A stretch of DNA of 64,000 nt from Streptomyces aidingensis (GCF_900112355.1 NZ_FOLM01000021.1:24751-88750); one strand, 5' to 3'. Positions 50,613 to 60,406 are shown, counted from the first letter of the stretch. Notes: generated from the sequence alone by a model not told the origin. Numbers and translations: made by a program.

Positions 50613-51476
50613 TCAGGGCAGCCGGCGGAAGAGCAGGTCGCGCACGCGGTGGCCCTTGGCCAGGCCCTGCCGCTCGAAACGGGTGAGCGGACGGAAGTCC
50701 GGGCGGGCGGCGAAGCCGCCGCCGAGGGCGGTGTTCTCGAACGACGGGCCGGCGGTGAGGACCTCCAGCATGTGCTCGGCGTAGGGCTCCCAGTCGGTGG
50801 CGCAGTGCAGCACGGCGCCGGGCGCCATGCGCGAGGCGCACAGCTCCACGAACTCCGGCTGGATGATCCGCCGCTTGTGGTGCCGCTTCTTGGGCCAGGG
50901 GTCGGGGAAGAAGACCCGCACGCCGGCCAGCGAGCGCTCCGGCAGCATGTCGCGCAGCAGGGTGACCGCGTCGCCGTTGGCGACGCGCAGGTTCTTCAGG
51001 CCGCGCTGTTCCATCAGCCGCAGCAGGTGTCCCTGGCCGGGGGTGTGGACGTCGGCGGCCAGCACACCGGTCTCTGGGTCTGCCGCGGCCATCTCGGCCG
51101 TCGCCTCGCCCATGCCGAAACCGATCTCCAGGACGACCGGGGCGCCGGCGGGCAGGGCGGGGAAGAGGCCGTCGGGCGACAGCGGGGTGCGGCCGTCGAT
51201 CTCGATCCCGTGGCGCGGCCACAGCCGCAGCAGGGCGTCGCGCTGCGCCTCGGTGACCCGGCTGCGGCGTGGCACAAAGCTGCGCACCCGGCGTTCGTGG
51301 CCCTCGGCGGGCCGCGGCGACGGGCCGGTCCCGGGCGGGAACATCGGCGCGTCCGCTGCGTCCGGCGTGGCAGGGCGGCCGACAGCGCCGGAGGGGCGGC
51401 CGGAGGGGCGGCCGGAGGGGCCGGACGCGGCGGACGCGGCGGACGGGCGGGGAAGAGTCTGCGGATTCTCGGACAC
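50613..51476 (-). CDS. trmB: tRNA (guanine-N7-)-methyltransferase
   Basis: 287 residues. Makes m7G46 in tRNA with S-adenosylmethionine. The SAM site VVLEIGFGMGEAT near residue 115 and the TrmB signature VRVFFPDPWPKKRHHKRRI near 190 are intact, as is LHCATDWEPYAEHM. The first ~70 residues are a low-complexity Ser/Pro/Gly tail (GRPSGRPSG), common in Streptomyces homologues. GTG 51476 is chosen; an internal ATG near 51343 would remove the tail. Confidence 0.92.
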   Translation of the reverse strand: MSENPQTLPRPSAASAASGPSGRPSGRPSGAVGRPATPDAADAPMFPPGTGPSPRPAEGHERRVRSFVPRRSRVTEAQRDALLRLWPRHGIEIDGRTPLSPDGLFPALPAGAPVVLEIGFGMGEATAEMAAADPETGVLAADVHTPGQGHLLRLMEQRGLKNLRVANGDAVTLLRDMLPERSLAGVRVFFPDPWPKKRHHKRRIIQPEFVELCASRMAPGAVLHCATDWEPYAEHMLEVLTAGPSFENTALGGGFAARPDFRPLTRFERQGLAKGHRVRDLLFRRLP

Positions 51477-51532
51477 AGTGGGTTCGATTGTACGGCCGGC
51501 CCGGCCGCGTCCGCCCGGGGCGGGCGGTCGGG

Positions 51533-52750
51533 TCACAGCCCGGCCAGCAGCCGGCGGGCGATCAGCCGCCCGATGGGCAGCGAGGCGGTGGCGGCCGGGG
51601 AGGGCGCGTTCAGCACGTGCACCGTGTGCGGGGCGTCGAGCAGCACGAAGTCGTCGGCGAGCGAGCCGTCGGGCAGCACGGCCTGGGCGCGCACGCCCGC
51701 CGCACCGGGCAGCGGTACCAGGTCCTGCTCGGCGATGTCCGGCAGCAGCCGCCGCACCGTCGCCGCGAAGGTCCGCCGGGACAGCGAGCGGCGGATCTCC
51801 TGCGCGCCGGTGCGCCAGTGGCGGGCGGCCAGCCGCCAGGCGCCGGGCCAGGACAGCCCGGCGGCCAGGTCGCGGGGGCGCAGCGTGCCCCAGCCGTAGC
51901 CCTCCCGGGCCAGCGCGGGTACCGCGTTGGGGCCGAGGTGGACCGAGCCGTCCATCCCGGCGGTGAGGTGGACGCCCAGGAACGGCAGGGCCGGGTCCGG
52001 CACCGGGTAGACCAGCCCGCGCACCAGATGGCGGCGGGAGGGCACCAGCCCGTAGTACTCGCCGCGGAAGGGGATGATCCGCACGCCCGGCTCGTCCCCG
52101 GCCAGCCGGGCCACGGTGTCGCTGTGCAGGCCGGCGCAGTTGACCAGGGCCCGGGCCCGCAGCACCTCCCCGGCCGCGGTACGGACCGCGACGCCGACCC
52201 CGGGCCGGCGGTCCACGGCCACCACCCGGGCGCCGTACCGGATGTCGGTCAGCGTGGCCAGATGCCGGGCCACGGCGGCGAAGTCGCACCGCCCGGTGGT
52301 GGGTACGTGCAGCGCGGCCAGGCCGCGCACCCATGGCTCGTGCCGCTGCATCTGCGCGGGCGTGAGCGGGGTGGCGGGCACCCCGTTGGCGTTGGCGCGC
52401 GCCGCCAACTCCCGCAGCCGCGGCACCTCCTCCGGCTCGGTGGCCACCACCAGCTTTCCCGGCTGGTCGTGCGGGATGCCGTGCTCGGCGCAGAACTTCA
52501 GCATCTCCTGGGCGCCGCGCACCGCCAGCCGGGCCTTGAGCGAGCCGGGGCGGTAGTAGATGCCGCTGTGGATCACCCCGCTGTTGCGGCCGGTCTGGTG
52601 CAGCGCCGGGGCGGCCTCCTTCTCCAGGACGGTGACGGCGAGGCCGGGGCGTGCGGCGCGCAGCGCGTGCGCGGTCGCCAGCCCGACGATCCCGCCGCCC
52701 ACCACCAGCACGTCGCGGTCGTATCGTGCCCGTGTCATGTGCGACATCAT
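51533..52750 (-). CDS. lhgO: L-2-hydroxyglutarate oxidase-like FAD enzyme
   Basis: 405 residues. FAD-binding dinucleotide fold at the N-terminus (VLVVGGGIVGLATAHAL), then TGRNSGVIHSGIYY, the family signature of LhgO/L2HGDH, and HLTAGMDGSVHLGPNAVPAL. Oxidises L-2-hydroxyglutarate to 2-oxoglutarate, passing electrons to the quinone pool in E. coli; here the substrate is by homology. ATG 52750 overlaps the stop of the upstream regulator gene (ATGA); ATG 52738 is a shorter alternative. Confidence 0.85.
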   Translation of the reverse strand: MMSHMTRARYDRDVLVVGGGIVGLATAHALRAARPGLAVTVLEKEAAPALHQTGRNSGVIHSGIYYRPGSLKARLAVRGAQEMLKFCAEHGIPHDQPGKLVVATEPEEVPRLRELAARANANGVPATPLTPAQMQRHEPWVRGLAALHVPTTGRCDFAAVARHLATLTDIRYGARVVAVDRRPGVGVAVRTAAGEVLRARALVNCAGLHSDTVARLAGDEPGVRIIPFRGEYYGLVPSRRHLVRGLVYPVPDPALPFLGVHLTAGMDGSVHLGPNAVPALAREGYGWGTLRPRDLAAGLSWPGAWRLAARHWRTGAQEIRRSLSRRTFAATVRRLLPDIAEQDLVPLPGAAGVRAQAVLPDGSLADDFVLLDAPHTVHVLNAPSPAATASLPIGRLIARRLLAGL

Positions 52751-54381
52751 GCCGGAGACACAAGGAGCGGGCGGGCGGCCTCCTTCAGCTGTTTGACCTG
52801 CGGCACGTTCTGGTAGGGCTCCAGCCGCTGGAGCAGGTCACGGACATAGTCGGTGGTGCGGGCGGAGGAGATGCGGCCGGCCACCTCCACGGCCCGCGCG
52901 CCCTTCTCGCAGGCCGCCTCCAGATTTCCCGCCTCCAGCTCGGCCACGGCCGCCACCACCAGCCGAAGGCCGTGCGAGCGGACGAAGGTCTCGGTCGGCT
53001 CGGAGAGCGAGTCCTGGGTGAAGCGGCGGGCCTCGGCCGGGGAACGCAGATCGGTGTAGCACTCGGCGGCGTCGGCGGCCAGCCGGTCGTAGGCGTAGAA
53101 GTCCAGCCAGCCCGGATCGGTGTCCCCCTCCCGGGAGCGCTGCAGCCAGCTCTCGGCCGAGCTGAGCGCCACCGCGCAGCCGGTCGCGTCCATGGCCTTG
53201 GCCAGTGCGCGGGCCTCGACCAGGTGGAAGAAGCTCATGGTCTTGGCGGTGGCCAGGGAACGGTTGCGCTCCAGGGCGGCCTGGGCCAGGTCCACGCCCT
53301 CCTCGGCGAAGCCGCGGTAGGTGGCCTGGAGCGACATGGAGGCCAGGACATAGCCGCCGAGCGGGACGTCGCCGGCGGCGCGGGCCAGCCGCAGGGCCTG
53401 GATGTAGTAGCGCTGGGCGGCCTCCTGCTGGCCCATGTCGAAGGCCATCCAGCCGGCCAGCCGGGTGAGTTCGGCGGTGGCGCGGAAGAGGGAACGGCCC
53501 ACTTCGTCGGTGTAGTTGCCCAGCAGCAGCGGGGCGGCGTCGGAGCGCAGGCACTCGGGGACCATGGCGGAGCGCCAGTCGCCGCCGCCGTACTTGGAGT
53601 CCCAGCGGCGGGCCTCGTCGGCGGCCTCGCGCAGCTTGGCCACATCGCTGTGGCCGACCCGCACCCCGACGCCGCCGCCCTTCCCGTTTCCGCCGCCGTT
53701 GCCGCTTCCGCCGGCGCCGCCCGCGGCGCCGGCCGGGGCGGCCCCGTTCTTGTGGCCGTGACCGGGGCCGTGGCCGTGACTGTGACTGTGGCCGTGGCCG
53801 TTCGCCGGCGGGAGGCCGACGGTGCCCTTGCCGTTGCTTCCGCCGCCGCCGTTCGCCCCGGGTCTGCCGCCCGGCTGCCCCCGGCCGTTCTCCGGTGCCG
53901 GCGGAGCGTCCTCGGCCTCGTGTGCCACCGAGGCGTCCGCCGGGGTTATCAGCCAGCGTGCCGTGGGCGTGGCATAGGCGCTGACCGAGAACGACCCGGC
54001 CAGCGACTGCCACACCCCGCGCCCGGGGCCGGAGTCCATGCGGTACAGCTCGCCCGCGTTGCGCACCGCCTCCCGCACATCGCGCGGGAAGGCCAGGCCG
54101 ATCTCGGGCGCCGGGTCGGCGTCCGCCAGTCCGATCTCGTGCAGCGGCACCGGACGGCCCAGCTTGCTGCTGATCGCCGCGGCGATCAGATGCGGTGCCA
54201 CCCCCTGTGGCACCATGCCCTTGGTCACCCAGCGGGCGACCGAGGTCTTGTCGTAGCGGAGCGTCAGACCGCGTTGGGTGCCGAGGTCGTTGACGCGTCG
54301 GGCGAGGCCGGCGTTGCTCATACCGGCGAGAGCGAGGAGAGCACCGAGTTTCTCGTTCGGCCCGCGTCGCGACCTGGACAT
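52747..54381 (-). CDS. Sporulation-associated helical-repeat regulator
   Basis: 544 residues. N-terminal GPNEKLGALLALAGMSNAGLARRVNDL looks like a divergent HTH, and the region after residue 260 is a series of TPR-like helices (AQRYYIQALRLARAAGDVPLGGYVLASM, GVDLAQAALERNRS). Between them is a Gly/Asn/His-rich linker (about 165-245; HGHSHSHGHGPGHGHK) encoded by repetitive DNA. It matches my memory of a Streptomyces 'sporulation-associated protein' next to trmB; NsdA-type negative regulators have similar architecture. Start ATG 54381, preceded by a 750-nt gap. Confidence 0.7.
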   Translation of the reverse strand: MSRSRRGPNEKLGALLALAGMSNAGLARRVNDLGTQRGLTLRYDKTSVARWVTKGMVPQGVAPHLIAAAISSKLGRPVPLHEIGLADADPAPEIGLAFPRDVREAVRNAGELYRMDSGPGRGVWQSLAGSFSVSAYATPTARWLITPADASVAHEAEDAPPAPENGRGQPGGRPGANGGGGSNGKGTVGLPPANGHGHSHSHGHGPGHGHKNGAAPAGAAGGAGGSGNGGGNGKGGGVGVRVGHSDVAKLREAADEARRWDSKYGGGDWRSAMVPECLRSDAAPLLLGNYTDEVGRSLFRATAELTRLAGWMAFDMGQQEAAQRYYIQALRLARAAGDVPLGGYVLASMSLQATYRGFAEEGVDLAQAALERNRSLATAKTMSFFHLVEARALAKAMDATGCAVALSSAESWLQRSREGDTDPGWLDFYAYDRLAADAAECYTDLRSPAEARRFTQDSLSEPTETFVRSHGLRLVVAAVAELEAGNLEAACEKGARAVEVAGRISSARTTDYVRDLLQRLEPYQNVPQVKQLKEAARPLLVSPA

Positions 54382-55131
54382 ACGCGCACCCCTACACACC
54401 ACTTTTGGCCCCGCGACCTGCGTGGGGCACTTGCGTGCTTCCGCCAACCCAGCGTAGTTCGGCGCCTCCTGACCGTTAAGAGGCGTGTTGCGGGATGGCT
54501 TGTCTTCTTCGTTCCCTTCCGGGCGGGGCGCGCAATCCGCCGCACGGCGGCATCCCGATGCCGTCCGGACACCCGTACGAGCGCTTCCCCGTGCCGGAAA
54601 CGTGCTCCGGTCATGTGGCCGTGCGCCCGTGCGTGCGCTCTGTGCAGGTGAGAGGGGTAGGGCTTCCATGGGAGACGCGTGGGTCGGTCCGCTGCGCTCT
54701 GGAAACAGTGGGCCGGGGGAGATCGTCGTCTCATTCCCCGCGGACGGCGGTCATGGCTCGGGAGGTGACGTGCGCCTCCCGGGCCACAAAACGTCACATG
54801 GCCGGTGGGCCAGGGAACAAGCGCCCTGGGCCCACTGGAGATTGGCCGAAAACGGTCGGTTTTTGTGCCATGCGCCGGGAGCGTGCCCGGGCGCGGAGCG
54901 CAATCCGGCGCACCACCGGCGTGCCCGCGGGCGTACCGGACCGGGAACAGTACCCGATCGGCCGCCCCCGCGCCCGCCGCGGAAGGTTACGCGGTGCCGG
55001 CCGCTTCACCATGCCTGGTTAACTGACACCACAGAATGACCCCTTTACGCCCCGCGCATGGCAGCATGGGCTCACCACACCCTTGGTGACGCCCGTGCCT
55101 CACGGGCCTGATGACTGCGGGGAGGGCGGGG
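54382..55131. other. Divergent intergenic region of 750 nt
   Basis: No gene with convincing codon use on either strand. Short dyads are present: AAAAC (54849-54853) with GTTTT (54859-54863), and CCCGTG/CACGGG at 55092-55105 just before the next start. The length and the two developmental-type genes it serves suggest complex regulation. Confidence 0.5.
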
Positions 55132-57237
55132 ATGCGATGGTTGGTCGGCTGGTGCGGCGCCGACGTGAGCGCTGCCCGCGACATCCAGCCCCTGGGCGCC
55201 CAGGTGATCTGGGACGGCCCCGATCCGCTCTGGGCGGTCGGTGACTGGCGCCCGGACGAAATCCGCCTGGTCTATGCGGACGGCGACACCCACCTCGCGG
55301 TCTTCGGCTACTGCGGGGCCACCGACGAGCAGCTCCGCTCCGCCCTGATCTCCGCCCGGGCCGGCGCGCTCCGCCGGCTCACCGTCTTCCCCGGCAGCTA
55401 CACCGCGGTCGCCCGCTTCGGCCGGCGCACCGCCGTGCCCGCCGACCTGGCCGGCGCCCGCCCCGTCTTCCACGCCGGCTGGGCCGGCGGCACCGCCTAC
55501 GCCACCGCCGCCCTGCCGCTGGCCGACCTCACCGAGGCCCAGCTCAACGTCGCCTACCTGGCCGCCCTGCTGGCCTGCCCCGAGGTCCCCGAGGCGCTGG
55601 GCGACGGCACCCCCTACGCGGGCGTGCGGCGGGTCCCGCCGGGCCATGCGCTGACCCTGCGCGAGGGCGGCAGCCGGGACACCGCCGACTACGAGCCCGC
55701 CGTGCCGACCGTGGTCGCCGCCCCGCCGCTGGAGCGCGAGGCGGCGGTGTCCGGGGTGCGGGACGCCCTGGTCGAGGCGGTGCGCACCCGGCTCGCCGCG
55801 CCCCGCCACGTCCCGGCCACGCACGCCCCCGGGCCGGTGCCCGGCATCGGGCCGCAGGAGCGGCGCGCCGCCCGCGGCGAGCCGGAACCGGCCCCGGGCG
55901 TGGGCGCGGATCTCTCCGGCGGCAGCGCCTCCGCCACCCTGGCGCTGCTCGCCGCCGGACTGCCCGGCCGGCCCGGCACCATATTCGGCACCGGCGCCAC
56001 CGCGGCCGGCGAGCGCCTGCTCGCCGTCACCTTCAACGACCTCACCGCGGCCGGCGGGGCCGGCCGGATCGACCGCATCGCCGAGCTGGAGCGCGCCCGC
56101 GCCATCGCCGACGACCCGCGCTTCCACCATGTGGTGGTCGCGGGCGGCCCCGAGTCCCTGCCGTTCGCCGATCTCGACACCGTGCGGCTGACCGACGAGC
56201 CGGCCCCCGCGCTGGTCAGCGCCGCCCGGCACCGCAGCCGGCTGGCCGCGGGCAGCTCCGACCACCTGATCGGCTCCGGCGCCCGGCAGGTGCTGGACGC
56301 CCACCCGGCCCGGCTGGCCGATCTGTGGCTGGACCGCCGGCGCCTGCAGCTGCTGCGCCCGGCCCGGGCGCTGGGCCGGGCGGGCGCCGAGGCCGGCGGG
56401 CCGCTGCGCGGGGTGTACCTCACCGTCCGGGCCGCCCGCCGGCTGGCCCGCACCTCCTACCGGGACGGGCTGGCGGGCGCGGCCTCGCAGTTGCGGCGTT
56501 CGGCCATGGCCAATGGCGCGGGCGCCGGCGGCCGGGCCGCCCTGGGGGAACTGGCCGCCGGGCCGATGGCACCGCTGGCCCGGCTCGCCTGGAGCCGGCC
56601 GGGTCCGGCCGCGCGCTGGCTGACCGGGGAAGCGCTGGCCGAAGTATCGATTCGGCTTGAGGCGGCGGCGGAACGGCCCCGGGCGGGGCTGACCGGCCGC
56701 CGCCCGGGCGAGCAGCGGGCGCGCGCGGAGCTGACACGCGCCGCTGCCGACCATCGAGTGCTGGAGCAGGCGGTCGAGCTACGCCATCAGCGCCTGCACG
56801 CCCCCTTCTTCGACAACCAGGTGGTGCGTGCCTGCCGCGAACTGCCGGAGACGCTGCGGGTGCAGCCGGGCGCCCGGGCCGAGGTGCTGCGCGCGGTGCT
56901 GGAGGGCGCGGGCGTGCGGCAGCTGCCCCCGGGATGGGGTGCGCCCACCCATGTGGTGCACGCGGAGAGCGCGCGCGCCGGTCTGCGCTCGGCCCTGGAG
57001 GAGGTCACCGAGCTGTTCGAGGCGCCGCTGCTGGCGGACGCCGGGCTGGTGGAGGCCCGGGTGGTGCGGCAGGCGCTGCGCGAGGCGGGGGAGGGCGCCG
57101 CGGTGCCGCTGGACGGCCTGGCGGAGCTGGTGGCCACCGAGGTGTGGCTGCGCCGGCTGATCAGCCGCCGCGGCTCCTGCTGGACGGGGGAGGGAAACCG
57201 CGAACCCCGCGCCGTCACCAGCGGCGTCACTCCCTGA
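55132..57237 (+). CDS. Asparagine-synthase-related protein
   Basis: 701 residues. Residues 1-170 resemble the glutaminase-type N-terminal domain and the rest the synthetase domain, with PPi-loop DLSGGSASATLALLAAG near 265 and the adenylation domain following. The N-terminus is MRWLVGWCGAD: the catalytic Cys expected right after Met is missing, so glutamine hydrolysis is unlikely and ammonia or another nucleophile, or a non-asparagine amidation or cyclisation, must be considered. ATG 55132 has GGAGG 6 nt upstream; ATG 55111 is the alternative. Functional role unknown; gene order here is conserved in Streptomyces as I remember. Confidence 0.75.
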   Translation: MRWLVGWCGADVSAARDIQPLGAQVIWDGPDPLWAVGDWRPDEIRLVYADGDTHLAVFGYCGATDEQLRSALISARAGALRRLTVFPGSYTAVARFGRRTAVPADLAGARPVFHAGWAGGTAYATAALPLADLTEAQLNVAYLAALLACPEVPEALGDGTPYAGVRRVPPGHALTLREGGSRDTADYEPAVPTVVAAPPLEREAAVSGVRDALVEAVRTRLAAPRHVPATHAPGPVPGIGPQERRAARGEPEPAPGVGADLSGGSASATLALLAAGLPGRPGTIFGTGATAAGERLLAVTFNDLTAAGGAGRIDRIAELERARAIADDPRFHHVVVAGGPESLPFADLDTVRLTDEPAPALVSAARHRSRLAAGSSDHLIGSGARQVLDAHPARLADLWLDRRRLQLLRPARALGRAGAEAGGPLRGVYLTVRAARRLARTSYRDGLAGAASQLRRSAMANGAGAGGRAALGELAAGPMAPLARLAWSRPGPAARWLTGEALAEVSIRLEAAAERPRAGLTGRRPGEQRARAELTRAAADHRVLEQAVELRHQRLHAPFFDNQVVRACRELPETLRVQPGARAEVLRAVLEGAGVRQLPPGWGAPTHVVHAESARAGLRSALEEVTELFEAPLLADAGLVEARVVRQALREAGEGAAVPLDGLAELVATEVWLRRLISRRGSCWTGEGNREPRAVTSGVTP

Positions 57238-57246
57238 GCCGCCTCC

Positions 57247-57267
57247 CCGGCCGCACGCACCGGCCGG
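57247..57267. terminator. Bidirectional hairpin terminator
   Basis: CCGGCCG (57247-57253) and CGGCCGG (57261-57267), 7-nt loop, between the convergent asparagine-synthase-like gene (stop 57237) and sigma factor gene (stop 57268). Confidence 0.6.
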
Positions 57268-59163
57268 TTACCCGCAGAGGATCTCGGAGTCCGCCCAGTC
57301 GGCCAGGGCCATGGCGCCGAACGGACCCTCGGGGCGCACCTCCAGACGGAGCGTCCGCACTCCCGCCAGCGGTACCTCGAACCCGACCGCCGGCCGGCCC
57401 GCCTCCACCGGGCCCGATTCCCACAGCAGGCGGCCGTCGCCGTACACCGCGAACTCGGCCGCGCCGATGCCGCGGGTCAGATCGTCGATGCCCACCTGCG
57501 CCCGGTAGAGCCGGCACTCCCGGTTGAGATCGATCACCACGGTGGAGCGGGCCTGCACGGTCACGCCGTGCCCGTGGCTCTGCCCGCCGATCGACAGGCC
57601 CTCGCGCTGCCAGGTCCAGCCGCTTTCGAACAGCCGCACCGCCGGACTCTCGCCGTCGCCCGTCACATCGAAGTCCAGCCGTCGCAGCTCGTACGGCTCC
57701 GCCTCGGGCACGGGTTCCGGTTCCGGTTCCGGCGGTGGCTCCGGCGCCGCAAGCGGTTCGCCGGCCGGTTCCGGCTCGGGTTCCGGTTCCGGTTCCGGGG
57801 TCGGCTCGGGCTCGGGCTCGGCCTCCGGTGCGGGGTCCGGGGCCGGTGCCGTCACCTGCCGCGGCCCGGGGTCCGGTGCCTCCTCGGCCACGGGCTCGGG
57901 CTCCGGTTCCGGTTCCGGTCCGGGCTCCGGTTCGCGCTCGGTCGTCTCCGCCGGCGCCGCCCGGGGCTTCTCCGGCTCCGCCCGGTCCGGCGACGGCGTG
58001 CCGCCGAGCAGCGCCACGGCCAGCGCCAGCATGGTGGCCGCGACCACCACACCCGCCGCGATCCCGGCCTTGGCCATCCCGTCCGTGGCCGCCGCCGCTC
58101 CCGTCCCCGCGCTCCCGCCGCCCCCGGACGCCGCACCGGCGCCCGCACCGGCACCGGCGGCGCCGCCCAGCAGGCCCGCGGCCTTCGGCCCCGTCCCGGC
58201 CGCGAACCAGCCGATGACCGCAATCGGCAGCACCGCCCGGATGTGCTGGTTCAGATCCAGCACCTCGCTCGCCGCCACCCGGCAGCCCGCGCACTCGTCC
58301 AGATGCCGCCGCAGCCCGCGCTCCGCCCGCGAGCGCAGTCCGCCCCGCGCGTACGCCCCCAGCCGGTCCGCCCAGCGCGCGCACTCCCCGCCCGCGGCCG
58401 GCGCCCCGCTGACATGCGCCTGCAAGTACGCCTGCTTCAGCCCTTCCCGGGCCCGGTGCGCCAGCACCGCCGTGGCATTCGGCGTCAGCCCCAGCAGCGG
58501 CGCCACCTCGCGCGGTGACGCCTCCTCCACGGCGGTGTGCCACAGCACCGTCTGCCAGCGCTCCGGCAGACTGCGGAACGCCCGCACCGCCAGCGACCGC
58601 TCGGCCTCCTGCATGGCCCGCACATCCGCGCCCAGCTCCACGGCGCCGTCCTCGCCCGCAGGACCGCCCGCCGCGCTCACCGAGAACACCGCGAAGTCCT
58701 CGACCAGCTGCTCCCGCCGCACCGAGCGGGCCCAGACCGCCGCCACCCTCCGCACCGAGGTCAGCAGATACGCCCGCACCGCCGTGTTCGGCCCGGCGCC
58801 GCCGCGCACCGCCTGAAGAGTGGCGGCGAACACCTCATTGGTCAGATCGTCCGCGGTGTCCGCGTCCCGGCAGCAGGTACGGGCATAGCGGCGCACGGCA
58901 TCGGCATGCCGGCGGTACAGCTCCTCGGCAGCCGCGGCGGCCCCGGCGTCGCCTGCCCGGATCCGCCGGATCAGCTCCACATCCCCCGGCCCGGCGGCCA
59001 CGCCGTCACCGTCCCGGTCCCCGTTCCGGCGGTCGCGCTGCCGGGGCACCGAGGAGGACGCGGAGTCCCCGTCCTTACGGCCGCGCCGCCCCGGGCGCGG
59101 TACCCGGTCCGCGGTACGCGGCTCCGGCAGGCCGTCCTCCGGACTCGGACCGTCAGCGTTCAT
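57268..59163 (-). CDS. ECF-type sigma factor fused to zinc-binding, membrane and NPCBM-like domains
   Basis: 631 residues. Residues about 60-225 are an ECF sigma factor (region 2: ELYRRHADAVRRYARTCCRD..LTNEVFAATL; region 4: FRSLPERWQTVLWHTAVEEAS..GLTPNATAVLAHRA). A zinc-binding anti-sigma-like segment follows (LRRHLDECAGCRVA), then a hydrophobic segment (AGVVVAATMLALAVALLG), a long Pro/Glu repeat linker and a C-terminal ~130-residue NPCBM-like carbohydrate-binding domain (GLSIGGQSHGHGVTVQARSTV). The layout suggests a membrane-bound sigma factor with an extracellular sugar sensor. Start ATG 59163. Confidence 0.82.
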   Translation of the reverse strand: MNADGPSPEDGLPEPRTADRVPRPGRRGRKDGDSASSSVPRQRDRRNGDRDGDGVAAGPGDVELIRRIRAGDAGAAAAAEELYRRHADAVRRYARTCCRDADTADDLTNEVFAATLQAVRGGAGPNTAVRAYLLTSVRRVAAVWARSVRREQLVEDFAVFSVSAAGGPAGEDGAVELGADVRAMQEAERSLAVRAFRSLPERWQTVLWHTAVEEASPREVAPLLGLTPNATAVLAHRAREGLKQAYLQAHVSGAPAAGGECARWADRLGAYARGGLRSRAERGLRRHLDECAGCRVAASEVLDLNQHIRAVLPIAVIGWFAAGTGPKAAGLLGGAAGAGAGAGAASGGGGSAGTGAAAATDGMAKAGIAAGVVVAATMLALAVALLGGTPSPDRAEPEKPRAAPAETTEREPEPGPEPEPEPEPVAEEAPDPGPRQVTAPAPDPAPEAEPEPEPTPEPEPEPEPEPAGEPLAAPEPPPEPEPEPVPEAEPYELRRLDFDVTGDGESPAVRLFESGWTWQREGLSIGGQSHGHGVTVQARSTVVIDLNRECRLYRAQVGIDDLTRGIGAAEFAVYGDGRLLWESGPVEAGRPAVGFEVPLAGVRTLRLEVRPEGPFGAMALADWADSEILCG

Positions 59164-59326
59164 GAACGTCTGCCCCTGTACCCAGGCGTCGGCGCGGCAC
59201 CGGACGCCGGCCGGCGTCCGATGCCGCTGCATGCGGAGATGTACGCCCGTAGGCTGCCATACGGCATCCGCCGCCCCGCCCGCAGCGTGCCCAAACCACC
59301 CGACCGTGCGGCGTGACGCGCCGGGT

Positions 59327-59350
59327 TCCCGGGAGCCATGGCTCCCGGGA
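59327..59350 (-). terminator. Perfect 24-nt palindrome, terminator of the TetR gene
   Basis: TCCCGGGAGCCATGGCTCCCGGGA (two 12-nt halves) reads the same on both strands and lies 18 nt past the TetR stop on the minus strand. Confidence 0.65.
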
Positions 59351-59367
59351 CACCGCATCGCACAGGG

Positions 59368-60171
59368 CTAGGGACGCACCGGCCGCAGACCCTGGAGCAG
59401 GATCTCCAGCAGCCGCGAGGCCACCTCGCTCTGCCGCTCCGGATCGCCCAGCGAGGGCGGAGCGGTGGTGATGACCAGCATGATGTCCGCGACCGTCACA
59501 TCCGGCCTGAGCTGCCCGGCCGCCCTGGTCCGCTCCACCAGCTGCCCCATGGCGTCCAGCAGCGCCCGGGTCTCGGCCGGCCGCACCGCGGCCATCGCCG
59601 TTGACGTGGCCGTGGCCGGAGCCGCCGTTCCCGGGGCATCGCGCAGTGGCAGACCGCCCCGCTGACGGGGTAAGCGCCCGCCGCCCCCCTCACCGGCCCC
59701 GCCGGCACCGGCACCGGCGCCCGCACCCGTACCCGCACCCGCCACCACGGCCGACGCCGGTGCCCCCTCCGCCGCCGCGGCCAGCAGCTCCGGCAGCAGC
59801 CTGCTCGTCCCCGAAGCCGCCGAGAAACGGACGAAACCCTCCAGCGCCCGCCATGGCTCGCCCTCCCCGGCCAGCGCCTCCAGGGCGCGGTCGGTCAGCC
59901 TCCGCGTCTCCTCCTCCACGATGTACTGCACCAGCGCCTCCTTGGTCGGAAACCGCCGGTAAACGGTGCCCACGCCCACCCGGGCCCGCCTGGCCACCTC
60001 CTCGATCGGTGCGTCATAGCCCTGTTCCCCGAAGACATCGCGTGCCGCGCTCAGCACATGCCGCAGATTGCGCCGTGCGTCGGTGCGCAGCGGCATCGGC
60101 CGCGCCTCCGTCCCCCGGCCCTTTCCGCCGCCGCCTGCCGGCACCCAACCCTCGGACCCCTGTATCCGCAT
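59368..60171 (-). CDS. atrA: TetR-family regulator, AtrA-like
   Basis: 267 residues. The TetR HTH spans about 30-85 (RRNLRHVLSAARDVFGEQGY..IEEVARRARVGVGTVYRRFPTKEAL). An Ala/Gly-rich insert (about 140-190) interrupts the ligand domain and coincides with simple DNA repeats. Position beside ndh and the sigma gene, and the start MRIQGSEGWVP, agree with my memory of AtrA, the activator of antibiotic gene clusters in S. coelicolor. The symbol is therefore tentative. ATG 60171 has GGGGGA about 7 nt upstream. Confidence 0.7.
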   Translation of the reverse strand: MRIQGSEGWVPAGGGGKGRGTEARPMPLRTDARRNLRHVLSAARDVFGEQGYDAPIEEVARRARVGVGTVYRRFPTKEALVQYIVEEETRRLTDRALEALAGEGEPWRALEGFVRFSAASGTSRLLPELLAAAAEGAPASAVVAGAGTGAGAGAGAGGAGEGGGGRLPRQRGGLPLRDAPGTAAPATATSTAMAAVRPAETRALLDAMGQLVERTRAAGQLRPDVTVADIMLVITTAPPSLGDPERQSEVASRLLEILLQGLRPVRP

Positions 60172-60406
60172 ATGTATTCCCCCGGTGATGTGTCTCCCCC
60201 CGGAGACTCCCCGTTGTTCCCCACGGATGAAATGGAGCGGTCCCGCCGCTCCCCCTGGGTCAAGAACATAGTTGAGGCTGTTACCGGAGAGAAGGGCAAG
60301 AACCCGCCCCCGCGGCCCGGTCCGCGGCCCCTCCCGGAGCCCGTTCGGCGCAACACGCACCCCCGACCGGTGGACAAACCACGCTCCCTCGGTGCGTCAT
60401 GGACAG

